Assembly (NCBI RefSeq): GCF_002863005.1
Contig: NZ_PKDG01000019.1
Location: 124,001 to 188,000, forward strand
DNA length: 64,000 bases
Source of the DNA: Pseudoxanthomonas sp.
GTDB lineage: Bacteria; Pseudomonadota; Gammaproteobacteria; Xanthomonadales; Xanthomonadaceae
Reading direction: 5' to 3'
The translations under genes and the position numbers were made by a program. Under the pieces are notes generated by a model, which did no database searches, was not told the DNA's origin, and saw only the letters and a list, made by a program, of their open reading frames with translations. This document shows, in pieces, positions 22,090 to 30,252 of this stretch (its first letter is position 1; every line of letters begins with the position of its first letter).

Positions 22090-22796
22090 ACGAAACAACC
22101 GGATTTCTTAACGATTTGACCGCGAAAACCGTACTGATGCGCAACAGCACTCACGGCTTGGAAGATGGCTTCTGATGGCACGACGATACAGGCTATCAAA
22201 TCAACTGGGAGCGCATCTTTCACCAGCAATTCCGCCATGCGAGAAGATGACCGGACCTGATACTTGGGTGGCGAGTCTTTGTCTTGGCACCAGCCATGCA
22301 CGCCCGCATAGCCAATTTCCGGAATTGCACAAACTAGTGGAGCTTCGTCGAAGAGCGCCCAATTCACGTGGGTCGGCAAACGTCCATAGTCATCAATGAC
22401 AACCGGCTGTGGCGCCTGCTTGTTCAGGGCCGAGTTGCTGAATGACACCTGCAGTCCGCTTGCGACGACTTCAGCGACATTCACTACAAGGAATATCCGT
22501 GATGCCGCGCTAGAAACCCCCAGATCGCGACCGTCTGGCGCGATCACGTTGGTCTTCCCTTTGTGTACTGAGTACGCGAAGCCGGTCACAGGGGAGAAGT
22601 ACAACGCAACGTAGTCGTTCACGACGCCCCCATGGGGCAAAGTGAATACCGGCTCGCCTCGCATTTGCACAAGGTTCGCATGGCTGGTCTGGTGGCATGC
22701 TTGCGCATGTAGATGATTCTTCGACCGGATCTCGCCATCCTGCAAAAACATCGCCAAGTCACGATAGTCGATCTGTCGAAATCCAAACCTGGCCAT
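22086..22796 (-). CDS. darT: DarT DNA ADP-ribosyltransferase toxin
   Basis: 236 aa from the ATG at 22796, preceded by GGGGGAAGG; an in-frame TTG at 22829 would add 11 residues. DarT marks are the start (FGFRQIDYRDLAMFLQDGEI), HTS-like NAD pocket residues, MRGEPVFTLPHGGVVNDYVA and LYFSP, and SSRMAELLVKDALP, whose Glu corresponds to the catalytic Glu. DarT modifies bases in single-stranded DNA using NAD and blocks replication; DarTG pairs give anti-phage protection. Confidence 0.88.
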   Translation of the reverse strand: MARFGFRQIDYRDLAMFLQDGEIRSKNHLHAQACHQTSHANLVQMRGEPVFTLPHGGVVNDYVALYFSPVTGFAYSVHKGKTNVIAPDGRDLGVSSAASRIFLVVNVAEVVASGLQVSFSNSALNKQAPQPVVIDDYGRLPTHVNWALFDEAPLVCAIPEIGYAGVHGWCQDKDSPPKYQVRSSSRMAELLVKDALPVDLIACIVVPSEAIFQAVSAVAHQYGFRGQIVKKSGCFV

Positions 22797-22844
22797 CCTT
22801 CCCCCGATCTTCGACACAAGTTGCTGCAATCAAAGAACTCATCT

Positions 22845-23258
22845 TTAGGGAAGATCCTCGCCTTTCCCCAAGTTCAGTGCCGCTGCCGTCTTGCCCAGAA
22901 CCGCCCGCCGGTCTGGTGCCAGGGTCCAATAGTCCAGAATCAGCTTCGCCAGCTGATCGTCATCGGCGAACAAGTACGCCACGGGAACATCCAGCGCCTC
23001 TGCGAGCGCTGCAGCCGATTCCATGTCAGCACGGTTGACCTGTTGTTCGTACCGGTTGATCCGGACTGCGCCCTTGTCTTTGGACTGATCCTTATCCACC
23101 AGCGCCCCCAGCGCGCGCTGCGAAAGACCCCGCATTGCACGGGCTTCCTTTAGGCGCTTGGCGAATGTCGCCGTGATCGTGTCGGGCTGGGACAAGCGGA
23201 AGTAACGGTGTGTGAACCTTCGAAAGCATGACCCATGTACTCCGTTGACGACATCCAT
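22845..23258 (-). CDS. XRE-family regulator upstream of darTG
   Basis: 137 aa from ATG 23258; start uncertain, since the domain begins only near residue 33 (FAKRLKEARAMRGLSQRALG). The Cro/cI-type HTH spans about residues 33-95 (NRYEQQVNRADMESAAALAE, then LDVPVAYLFA). It is co-directional with darT, 48 bp upstream, so it probably regulates the toxin-antitoxin operon. A perfect short palindrome lies directly before the ATG. Confidence 0.82.
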   Translation of the reverse strand: MDVVNGVHGSCFRRFTHRYFRLSQPDTITATFAKRLKEARAMRGLSQRALGALVDKDQSKDKGAVRINRYEQQVNRADMESAAALAEALDVPVAYLFADDDQLAKLILDYWTLAPDRRAVLGKTAAALNLGKGEDLP

Positions 23259-23271
23259 TACCGTAGCGGTA
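23259..23271. promoter_or_regulatory. Candidate operator of the xre-darT-darG operon
   Basis: TACCG-TAG-CGGTA inverted repeat abutting the regulator start codon and overlapping an AT-rich TATATA stretch. Position and symmetry fit autorepression. Not tested. Confidence 0.4.
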
Positions 23272-23358
23272 TATAGCAAACCACGGGGCTGGGTCGGTCG
23301 CAAGGGGATGCATCAACGACCGGCTAAGCCCTTGATCCGTCGACCAAGGGGTCTACCT

Positions 23359-23793
23359 ATGAAGCGTTTCGCGCTGTTCTGCTTGATACCTGCGTTGGCT
23401 GCAGCCTGCGCAACCAGCCCCGTTGCCCTGACCGACGCCAAGCCGGTCCCAGCTGATCGCGTCTTTACCTACAGCCAACCCATCGACGGGCCTAGCGGGC
23501 AGTTGATCGTCTTGCGCGACGAGGGCTTCCAGTCCAAGGGCTGCCCCATGGCGTTCTACGTGGATGGGAAGCTGACGGCGCACGTCCGCACGGGCGAAAC
23601 GACGACCCTGACGGTCCCAGCGGGCAGCCGCATCCTCGGGGCGGGCCCAGCGGGCGAAGGCATGTGTTCCTGGGCCAGCAAAGCAGCCCATACACGCGAA
23701 ACGTCACATGTGGTTGAACCTGGCAGCCGTACCAAGGTGCGCCTAGCCGTGGTGGGCGAAGGCATCTACCAAGTCACGCCTACGGGCTTCTGA
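23359..23793 (+). CDS. Predicted lipoprotein
   Basis: 144 aa. MKRFALFCLIPALAAACATS is a signal peptide with a probable lipidated Cys, though the lipobox (LAAAC) is imperfect. The mature part has GQLIVLRDEGFQSKGCPMAF, then YVDGKLTAHVRTGETTTLTV, reminiscent of small beta-rich lipoproteins (DUF2846-like). Function unknown. The gene at 23804 follows after 10 bp, likely as an operon. Confidence 0.8.
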   Translation: MKRFALFCLIPALAAACATSPVALTDAKPVPADRVFTYSQPIDGPSGQLIVLRDEGFQSKGCPMAFYVDGKLTAHVRTGETTTLTVPAGSRILGAGPAGEGMCSWASKAAHTRETSHVVEPGSRTKVRLAVVGEGIYQVTPTGF

Positions 23794-23803
23794 GGCGACA
23801 ACT

Positions 23804-24244
23804 ATGAACTTCGGAAAGATGGGCTTGGTCGTCTTCGTGCTGGGGCTGGCGATTGCTGCCGGTGCAGGCATGAACCGGATGTCCCTTGATCGTCGTGCGA
23901 CCAATGCCAGCGTTGCAGCCACGCTTGCAGACAATGCATGGCGTCGCATCAACCACAGGGCCGACGGCGAAGACTTACGCGAAGCCCGTGACAAGATGAT
24001 CCCATGGATCATCGGTGGGGGCATTGCCGCAGTCCTGGGTCTCGGGATGATCTTCGCTGCGGGTGGATCGTTCCTGCCTACTCGGACGTGTCCGAAGTGT
24101 GCGGAAACCGTGAGGGCAGCGGCTGTCGTCTGCAAACACTGCGGGACTGATCTGCAGCCAGTCGCCCCCAACCAATCGAAGTCGTCGTACCGGGCTTTAG
24201 CGAAGGCAGCCGAAGACGCAGAGCGCAAGGTAAAGCGCAGCTAA
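23804..24244 (+). CDS. Membrane protein with C-terminal zinc ribbon
   Basis: 146 aa. Membrane segments at about residues 6-22 and 66-86; then CPKCAETVRAAAVVCKHCG, a two-CxxC zinc ribbon, on the cytoplasmic side by prediction. Small proteins of this design are widespread and uncharacterised. Its stop overlaps that of the convergent marR-like gene by 4 bp. Confidence 0.8.
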   Translation: MNFGKMGLVVFVLGLAIAAGAGMNRMSLDRRATNASVAATLADNAWRRINHRADGEDLREARDKMIPWIIGGGIAAVLGLGMIFAAGGSFLPTRTCPKCAETVRAAAVVCKHCGTDLQPVAPNQSKSSYRALAKAAEDAERKVKRS

Positions 24245-24753
24245 CCCCTCTTCCCGCGTTGTACGCGCTCGTCGCGCTTGTTCTGCTTGGCGATCACCAG
24301 CAGGATGCTGGGGATTGTGTGCCACAGCCTTTCCCAGTGTGACCCAGGCAAGTCCTTGAAGATTTCCGTCGTTTGACGAAATGGCACCCGAGCCTCGTCA
24401 AGCAGCTTCTGGCCCTTTGTCGTAAGAAGCAATTCCTGCACCCGACCATCCGAGGGCGACTTGCGCCTACGGACCAGACCAGCGTTGACCAAGCGGTTCA
24501 CCGTCACTGTGACCGTGCGCAGGGCAAAGCCAAAGTAATCAGTGACATCAGTCGCCCGGACCACGTTGTCCGGCCCCGACGTTACAGCGCCCCTTGGTTC
24601 CCCAATGAATCGCAACATGGCGTATTGGGCGTAAGTGACGCCCAAGGGCGCCAGCTTCCGATCCAGCATGGCGCGCAACTCACGTTCAATGGCGAAAAGA
24701 CCATCGATTCGTTCGTCGATCTGCTTCTTCAAGAGGACGCGGGTAAGTTCCAT
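24241..24753 (-). CDS. MarR-family transcriptional regulator
   Basis: 170 aa with the MarR winged-helix layout: LAPLGVTYAQYAMLRFI (about 35-51), VVRATDVTDYFGFALRTVTV (recognition region), then the wing RRRKSPSDGRVQELLLTTKG (about 100-119). The longer spacing in GEPRGAVTSGPDNVVRATDV is unusual. It faces the gene at 24941, so it may control it and itself. Ligand unknown. Confidence 0.85.
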   Translation of the reverse strand: MELTRVLLKKQIDERIDGLFAIERELRAMLDRKLAPLGVTYAQYAMLRFIGEPRGAVTSGPDNVVRATDVTDYFGFALRTVTVTVNRLVNAGLVRRRKSPSDGRVQELLLTTKGQKLLDEARVPFRQTTEIFKDLPGSHWERLWHTIPSILLVIAKQNKRDERVQRGKRG

Positions 24754-24900
24754 CGGGCGAATCTACCCAATATAGGATGCAACATCAACTATTGTTCAAA
24801 AGCTTACGGACCGCAAAAAAGCCGGTTTTTACAGCGGATTGAAGCGCCCGCGGCATCCCGCAAGAATTCGCTGGAATGGTTGGTTCCGATGTACAGAATA

Positions 24901-24940
24901 GGTGTCGCCCCGATACGAGGGTATACGTAGGAGCGACACC
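24901..24940 (+). promoter_or_regulatory. Inverted repeat covering the ribosome-binding site of 24941
   Basis: GGTGTCGCCCC at 24901 pairs with GGAGCGACACC ending at 24940 (10 of 11 positions). The right arm contains the GGAG ribosome-binding site and ends one base before the ATG. It could be a repressor operator or an RNA hairpin that hides the start. Confidence 0.5.
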
Positions 24941-25999
24941 ATGAAGGGTAAAGAACTGGCCGGCTTCAATCGCGTCAAGCAACTGGCCGAAATCCGGGCG
25001 TTGCCAAAGGGCTCGGATCGTAAGATCGGCGAGACCAAGCTGGTCCGTAGCTGGATCGAAAAGAAGCAGCTGGAGTCGGAACCCGACCTTCAAGGGATGG
25101 CTTGGCTTGCATACTGGTACATGACGCCACTGGAACGCACGGAGCTTTTCACCCGTGAGTACGAGAAGGCATATCTCGCAGCCTATGCCAGGGCATTTCC
25201 CGATGAAGACGTCACCAAGAAGCGGCCAATTAATCCGATCTTCGCTGCAAACGATCCGGGCATCATGAATGCCTTGTGGAAAGCGCGCGCGTATGCAGAT
25301 GCTGCTGGCGTGCCTTACGACTTGTTCTTCAAGGTGGTGATGGACGGCCTGCTGGTGAACGACAAGTGGCAGCGTCCTCCGCGCCCCAATCAGCTCTACG
25401 GAAAACTGACCTTGCCGAGGCTGCAGGATGTCGCGTCCAGTAAGGAATGCGGGGAGCGCTTCTTGTCGGCTGACTGGGACCCGCGCTTCTTTGCCGCTTC
25501 ATATCGCGGAGACGAAGTGCAGGAAACGGTATTGCGCTACATCAAGTCTGACGTCGAGAGGGCACCTGATCCGGCCGCGATGCTGTCGGAATATCTGTGT
25601 GTCCGGAAGGCGATCACAGTCCAGCGTGCCAAGGAAATGTTCGGTGAAGAGCTGGTGCTGGCTGCGCGCGCATTGTCTGATGAAGTGCCCGTCGAACAGG
25701 CGGAACCTATGGTTCGCTACATCCCCGGATGCCTCGGCTTCCCCGATACGGAGGAAGGGTCTGCGTGTCAGGTCTGCCCTGTGCGGCGCGAGTGCTTGGG
25801 GTTCGACCGCAAGGTGCGCGATGACATGATCAACGCGTTTGGCACGGATGACCCCCGTCGCCAATGGAAACGGGATGTCAATAAGAACCGGCAGCGTCGC
25901 TTTCGTGAGCGCCAGAAGAATGCTGACTGGCAGGGCTTGGTTGACGATGCGGGGCAGAAGCCGGTCGACGTGGAAAAGTCTGATATCTCGCCGAAGTAG
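24941..25999 (+). CDS. Unknown protein with C-terminal Cys cluster
   Basis: 352 aa, ATG 24941 with TAGGAG upstream. The N-terminal two thirds are helical, with WLAYWYMTPLERTELFTREY near residue 50. Near residue 280 it reads ACQVCPVRRECLGFDRKVRD, three Cys in a C-x2-C-P-x4-C cluster that could bind zinc or an Fe-S cluster, followed by a very basic stretch (RQWKRDVNKNRQRRFRERQK) suited to nucleic-acid binding. I cannot assign a family. A terminator follows. Confidence 0.75.
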   Translation: MKGKELAGFNRVKQLAEIRALPKGSDRKIGETKLVRSWIEKKQLESEPDLQGMAWLAYWYMTPLERTELFTREYEKAYLAAYARAFPDEDVTKKRPINPIFAANDPGIMNALWKARAYADAAGVPYDLFFKVVMDGLLVNDKWQRPPRPNQLYGKLTLPRLQDVASSKECGERFLSADWDPRFFAASYRGDEVQETVLRYIKSDVERAPDPAAMLSEYLCVRKAITVQRAKEMFGEELVLAARALSDEVPVEQAEPMVRYIPGCLGFPDTEEGSACQVCPVRRECLGFDRKVRDDMINAFGTDDPRRQWKRDVNKNRQRRFRERQKNADWQGLVDDAGQKPVDVEKSDISPK

Positions 26000-26067
26000 T
26001 GACTTGCCGGGACCGTTACCGGGCTGGGTAATCGCAGCAGTCCGGAAGCTTTACCAAGTAGGTCCGG

Positions 26068-26104
26068 GACCGTGACGCGCCGACATGGGTGTCACGGTCT
26101 TTTT
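26068..26104 (+). terminator. Terminator after 24941-25999
   Basis: GACCGTGAC (26068-26076) pairs with GTCACGGTC (26091-26099), followed by TTTTT. Confidence 0.85.
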
Positions 26105-26179
26105 CGCTCGCGGCTGCGTTACAAGCCGTCTGTAACGCGCCCCATAAAAGCTATACCTAACCGTTAGAAATACAGAGTT

Positions 26180-26308
26180 ATAAAATATAAACAGCGCGCA
26201 TAACGATCCCGGTGGGGAAGCACACGTTAGCGGTCCGCTGTACTCGGGCCTTCGGCCCTCGTCCTTGCGGACCACTGCGCGTCCCTTCGGGCCGCGCATT
26301 ATTTTTGA
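26180..26308 (+). ncRNA. Candidate structured small RNA
   Basis: An AT-rich, promoter-like tract (TTATAAAATATAAAC, about 26178-26192) is followed by two strong hairpins: GGTCCGC...GCGGACC (26232-26273) enclosing GGGCC-TTC-GGCCC, and TGCGCG...CGCGCA (26276-26298) with a UUCG-type CCC-TTC-GGG tip and a TTATTTTT tail. No reading frame explains it. The structure is seen; that it is transcribed is inferred. Confidence 0.4.
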
Positions 26309-26808
26309 TTCCGGTAGTGGTAAGAACAGTAAAAAACAGGGGAGTAAATTTCATCCCTGACATCCAGCTTCCGGGATCCGTTTTAGAGCCCCGTACGGAG
26401 TTCTGAAGCGGCTTTCTTACCCTGAGAGCTACAGGTCTACATCACGGAATCCAGTCGCGCTTGTAGCGCTTCTCGTTGCGTTCTGGATGCGGCGTCCGAA
26501 GATGATCATGCGTGCCTGCGGGGCGACAAGTATACCCGCGCGGCGACTCGTTCACGTGCGGATTGATTGGTAACGCGTTCGGGGAACATGCGCTTTTCGC
26601 ATCTTTTGGAGTTTGGTCCATACAAGCCAACATCAAGGAATCCCCATGCGGACTCACATCGCGCGGCAATGTCGTGATCCGCTTGATGGTGGCCAGTCTT
26701 CACCCAAGCCTTGCCGGGCAAAGAGTCGCGTTGCGGCCGCGTCCTTGTATGAAGTGCCAGGCCATGTTTCGCTTTACACCAACGGCATTGCCTGTCACGC
26801 CCAAAAAC
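26309..26808. other. Gene-poor stretch
   Basis: No gene that I can support. GATTGGTAACGCGTTCGGGG near 26560 and GGTCCATACAAGCC near 26615 faintly resemble repeat modules A and B found later in the island, perhaps a more decayed copy. Confidence 0.35.
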
Positions 26809-27240
26809 CTACCGGCGACGCTTGCGTCGTTTGGGCTTGCCCGCACGCATTGGTGGCTCGGGCGGCTCAGCAACCCACACCCTCGGTTCACCAACTGGCA
26901 GCGCGGGCAGCCCAGCCCTACGAGGCAAGGCTGCGATCTCAGCCCGCAATCGTTCCAAGTTCACCCGTGCCCATCGCTCGGCCATCTTTTTGCCATGGGA
27001 CACCGTAGGCGATACACCGCTACACCGTATGCCGGGCTCCCACTCCCTATGCCGGTTCACGTGCACCAGCCAGTCACCGGGTACACGCTTGGAAATCAGG
27101 GCAACTTCCCGACCATCGATCTTCAACCAATGCTGGTCGTAGCGTTCCAAGTGGATCCACTGCATGGGGGCGTCGTCCATCCGGACAAGTCTGGTGCAGC
27201 CGATCTCACCCTCTGAGATAGTCGCCCGGATGATAGGCAC
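26809..27240 (-). CDS. Hypothetical basic protein
   Basis: 143 aa at most; the start could be internal (MDDAPMQWIHLERYDQHWLK). Segments such as ISKRVPGDWLVHVNRHREWE then KKMAERWARVNLERLR recall small phage or island proteins of unknown role, and the last 10 residues are nearly all Lys/Arg (GKPKRRKRRR). It diverges from 27243 with essentially no gap, which argues for a shorter start. Confidence 0.6.
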   Translation of the reverse strand: MPIIRATISEGEIGCTRLVRMDDAPMQWIHLERYDQHWLKIDGREVALISKRVPGDWLVHVNRHREWEPGIRCSGVSPTVSHGKKMAERWARVNLERLRAEIAALPRRAGLPALPVGEPRVWVAEPPEPPMRAGKPKRRKRRR

Positions 27241-27242
27241 AC

Positions 27243-27476
27243 ATGGCCTACCTAACCCTGCCCGAGATCGAAGCGCTGGTCACTGCCATCAGGACCGGAT
27301 TGCCTTCCATGTACGAAACTGTCCAACCATCGGACCGGCAGGAAGCCTTCGCAGCCGAGGCGAATGGCATCCTTGATCTAACCGCACCCGAAGATCACCT
27401 GCTTGTCTTCGACAAGCTGGAATCCTTGGTCATCCTGACTGACGGTTTTACACTGCCGTTGCCCGCCAACAACTAA
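27243..27476 (+). CDS. Small hypothetical protein
   Basis: 77 aa, acidic (MAYLTLPEIEALVTAIRTGL). No motif recognised. Co-directional with the SRAP gene 45 bp downstream, possibly an operon. Confidence 0.55.
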   Translation: MAYLTLPEIEALVTAIRTGLPSMYETVQPSDRQEAFAAEANGILDLTAPEDHLLVFDKLESLVILTDGFTLPLPANN

Positions 27477-27521
27477 CGTTCGGCTCGGTATAGTCAGCAG
27501 ACCAGCCCAAGGGATACCCCC

Positions 27522-28487
27522 ATGTGCTATTCAGCGATGATCCAAGCCGACTACGACAAGTACGTTCGGCACTTCGGGGCGACGATGAGCCTTGAAGAAT
27601 TCGCCATGAACGTTTGGTCGGCCCCGGACCGCGCCAAGAAGAAGCGCCGCCCCAAAGCAATGGAAGACTGGCTGCGGGACCGACCCGAACCCGAAGCCCA
27701 GCGTATCTGGCAGGAACTTCTCGCCCAGCGCGCGGCACGGGAAACGGAACTACAGCAGGAACTGTTCAAGCAGAAGAAGCGGCTTGCCGACGCCGAAAGG
27801 TCATTGCTGACTAAGACCACCAAGAAGGCCCAAGAAGACGTCCGGATCGCCACCGACAAGATCAGCAAGATCAAGTTGGACCTTGATGACCTGCAGCGTA
27901 CCGAGCCCAAGGCCCGGGATGCCCGTTTCTTCCCGGGGAATTACGCCCCGGTGATCGTCATGGAAGGTGGACGCAAGGTCATCAAGCCGATGCGCTACCA
28001 GTGCCGGCTACCGGGCTGGAACGAAGCGATAGAACGAAAGTATCCGGGGACCTATAACGCCCGACGCGACAGTATCCCGAAGACGTGGTCTGACCTGTTC
28101 GGGCTCCGGCACGGGATCATCGTGGTCACGGCGTTCTATGAAAACGTCGAGCGGCACTTGATAGAGCACCGGGCGCTGGCCGAGGGGGAGCCATCCGAGA
28201 ACGTGGTACTGGAGTTCCGGCCCAAGCCAGCGCAGGACATGGTCATTGCCTGCCTGTGGAATGAGTCTCCGGACGGTGACGGACATCTGTTGTCCTTTGC
28301 AGCAATAACCGACGATCCCACGCCCGAGGTTGCGGCAGCTGGACACGACCGCACGATCATCCAGATCAAGCCGGAGCACATCGATGCATGGTTGACCCCT
28401 GAAGGACGGTCGCCGGCAGAGCTACAGGCGATCCTTGATGATCGGCCCGCTGCGTACTATGAGCACCGACTCGAAAAGGCGGCATAA
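27522..28487 (+). CDS. SRAP-family (YedK/HMCES-like) protein with coiled-coil insertion
   Basis: 321 aa. It begins MCYSAM, placing the catalytic Cys at position 2 after Met removal, as in SOS response-associated peptidases that cross-link to abasic sites in single-stranded DNA. Conserved-looking NARRDS (about residue 181) matches the N-A-R-x-E/D motif, and HDRTIIQIKPEHIDAWL fits the C-terminal His region. Residues about 50-130 are a charged coiled coil (AARETELQQELFKQKKRLAD) absent from short family members. It may protect island DNA during replication or transfer. Confidence 0.85.
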   Translation: MCYSAMIQADYDKYVRHFGATMSLEEFAMNVWSAPDRAKKKRRPKAMEDWLRDRPEPEAQRIWQELLAQRAARETELQQELFKQKKRLADAERSLLTKTTKKAQEDVRIATDKISKIKLDLDDLQRTEPKARDARFFPGNYAPVIVMEGGRKVIKPMRYQCRLPGWNEAIERKYPGTYNARRDSIPKTWSDLFGLRHGIIVVTAFYENVERHLIEHRALAEGEPSENVVLEFRPKPAQDMVIACLWNESPDGDGHLLSFAAITDDPTPEVAAAGHDRTIIQIKPEHIDAWLTPEGRSPAELQAILDDRPAAYYEHRLEKAA

Positions 28488-28522
28488 CGGGCAGTTGCAG
28501 TGCCCCGAGGGACGCAACCTGG

Positions 28523-28622
28523 GCGCACCTGGGCCGCTCTGTAATGCCTGAGGCAGCCAATGCTGCCCGATGCAACGAATCGCGCCAGGCGGCGATTGGT
28601 GCGGTTTGGGGCGAATCACCGA
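28523..28622 (+). repeat. Repeat module A, copy 1
   Basis: 100 bp homologous to 33002-33100; the last 43 bp match at about 37 positions (CGCGCCAGG..GCGATTGGT). It contains the start of a 59-codon frame (28544-28723, opening MPEAANAARCNESRQAAIGA) that is frameshifted in copy 2. The substitution pattern looks partly protein-like, so this may be a small gene or its remnant. Confidence 0.65.
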
Positions 28623-28723
28623 ATGACTTACAGCTGCCTTACGGCGATATCCTCCGAGCCACCAGATACCGGAAGCTGTTGTCAATGAAGGCTTCCTTCT
28701 CCAGGTGCGTCGACCACGCCTGA
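28544..28723 (+). CDS. Possible 59-aa protein in repeat module A
   Basis: ATG to TGA frame; residues about 13-25 (RQAAIGAVWGESP) are mirrored by RQGAIGTLWGASP in the second copy at 33 kb, where a one-base deletion breaks the frame. No ribosome-binding site stands out. May be a relic. Confidence 0.3.
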   Translation: MPEAANAARCNESRQAAIGAVWGESPNDLQLPYGDILRATRYRKLLSMKASFSRCVDHA

Positions 28724-28783
28724 CACCCGTAGTGACAGGGTCGGACGCTCAGTCAAACGCGGATGATCCTCGCCCAGAGGGCT

Positions 28784-28860
28784 GGAAGTCCTAGAACCGG
28801 CGCTGGAATCGCTACCCGACCATGCCCAAGTGGAAGCTCTTACCCGCCAACTCCATACAG
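28784..28860 (+). repeat. Repeat module B, copy 1 (77 bp)
   Basis: Starts GGAAGTCCTA, ends ACTCCATACAG. Copies of exactly the same length are at 33669-33745 and 36601-36677. One frame reads LEVLEPALESLPDHAQVEAL, then TRQLHTGRP. Homology with copy 2 extends about 25 bp upstream (GCGGATSATCC). Confidence 0.75.
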
Positions 28861-28992
28861 GACGGCCCCACGGCTGGTGACCCCATCCCGGGAGCCTTTC
28901 TCACTCGTTCATACGCCTATGCGGGTGACCTGTTGCGGACGAAATGAAGCCTTGCGATAGTCACATATCTAAATGGGATGCAGGGGAAATGG

Positions 28993-30252
28993 ATGATCCG
29001 CCTATGTTTGTTCGACCTTGATCAAACGCTTGTCGATACCTCCGATATGCAGGAGTTGCGCGAAGCAGGTAAACATCGAACTGATAACGCATACCCGCAA
29101 GAGGTACGCACGGCATTTCTTAGCCGCCAACGCAACCTCATCGACGAAGTCACACTGCTAGCATTGACCCTGAACAACGCAGGGCTAAAGATCGGGGTCT
29201 TCACCCGGTCGCCCCGGCGTTACGTCGATGTCGTTCTGGCTGAGGCATATGTGCTCATCCAGTGGGATGCGGTCATCGCCTATGAGGATGTCCAGAACCG
29301 CAAACCAAATGCGGAAGGGATCTATCGAGCCATGCAAGCGGTAGGCATGAATGATACGTCCGCGCTTCCTCATGTTTTGATGGTTGGCGATAGCGATGTA
29401 GACATCCGCGCGGCTTATCACGCGGGTTGCTATGCGGCGCTATTCAAACAGGGTTGGCCTCAGACCTACGAGAAGACACATTGGCGCAGCATGGGCTTGC
29501 TGCCCGACTCGATTCTGGATGACCAAAGCGAACTGCAAGCATGTATAGCCAATCCAACACCAGCGTTGCCCGATCTGGAATGTCTGTTGGAGGGCGAGCA
29601 AGCGATAGCAACGCCACGTTATGACGAGATTGGCAAGTTCTTCCCCGATGAACGAACACGACACGTCGTGTCTACGGCAGGAAGAAGTTTCGCCGACTAC
29701 AGATCGCTGGATCAAAGACGAGCATGGCACCGACTCTCGCAGTCCATCCAGCAACATAAGGAATCCGTCCAGTTTCCTAATGAGTGGATACAGACAGTCC
29801 AGCGCTTCATTGCTAACCACTACCGTATGATTGCGGGATTCCCAATTGGCCCAGGCCCGGAACTGGTAATCACCTGCATCCCGCCGCGTCCCGACAGAGT
29901 GCATCGCCTCGGCTACTTCGTGAACCAGTTGGCGGCCTCATATGGCAACGCTCCGCTTGTGAACAGGCTAAGGCTGACGTTCGACCATGGTTTACTGGCG
30001 TACCGTCCAGGCGTTAGATCGCAAAGCCAAGATCATCTCAGCCCCGCGGAGCGCTTCGCCAACGTACGGGATCATCTATACGTCATCAATCCAGATGCCG
30101 CACGAGGCCGCAAGTTCCTTGTCATCGATGACGTTACGACGACTGGCGCTACGCTCTTGTACGCCAAGAAGTACCTCATGGCAGCCGGTGCGACCTCCGT
30201 TGACTGCTTCAGTATCGCCCAGAACATCAGTGACCCATTGAGGCTGCAGTGA
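28993..30252 (+). CDS. HAD hydrolase-phosphoribosyltransferase fusion
   Basis: 419 aa, ATG 28993 after CAGGGGAAA. The N-terminal HAD domain has motif I FDLDQTLVDT (D8, D10), GVFTRSPRRYVD (motif II), the Lys of RKPNAEG (motif III) and MVGDSDVDIRAA (motif IV). The C-terminal type I PRTase domain has VITCIPPRPDR and the PRPP loop FLVIDDVTTTGATL (about 376-389). Substrates unknown. It overlaps the dprA-like gene (GTGA). PRTase-DprA pairs have been proposed as prokaryotic conflict systems from gene neighbourhoods. Confidence 0.9.
   Translation: MIRLCLFDLDQTLVDTSDMQELREAGKHRTDNAYPQEVRTAFLSRQRNLIDEVTLLALTLNNAGLKIGVFTRSPRRYVDVVLAEAYVLIQWDAVIAYEDVQNRKPNAEGIYRAMQAVGMNDTSALPHVLMVGDSDVDIRAAYHAGCYAALFKQGWPQTYEKTHWRSMGLLPDSILDDQSELQACIANPTPALPDLECLLEGEQAIATPRYDEIGKFFPDERTRHVVSTAGRSFADYRSLDQRRAWHRLSQSIQQHKESVQFPNEWIQTVQRFIANHYRMIAGFPIGPGPELVITCIPPRPDRVHRLGYFVNQLAASYGNAPLVNRLRLTFDHGLLAYRPGVRSQSQDHLSPAERFANVRDHLYVINPDAARGRKFLVIDDVTTTGATLLYAKKYLMAAGATSVDCFSIAQNISDPLRLQ

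Noticed and set aside
26512..27216. 234-codon plus-strand frame
   Set aside because: Antisense to the better-looking 26809-27240 gene, unnatural composition, no motif.
28784..28860. Module B as a tRNA-like gene (77 nt)
   Set aside because: No cloverleaf pairing or T-loop; only the length is suggestive.
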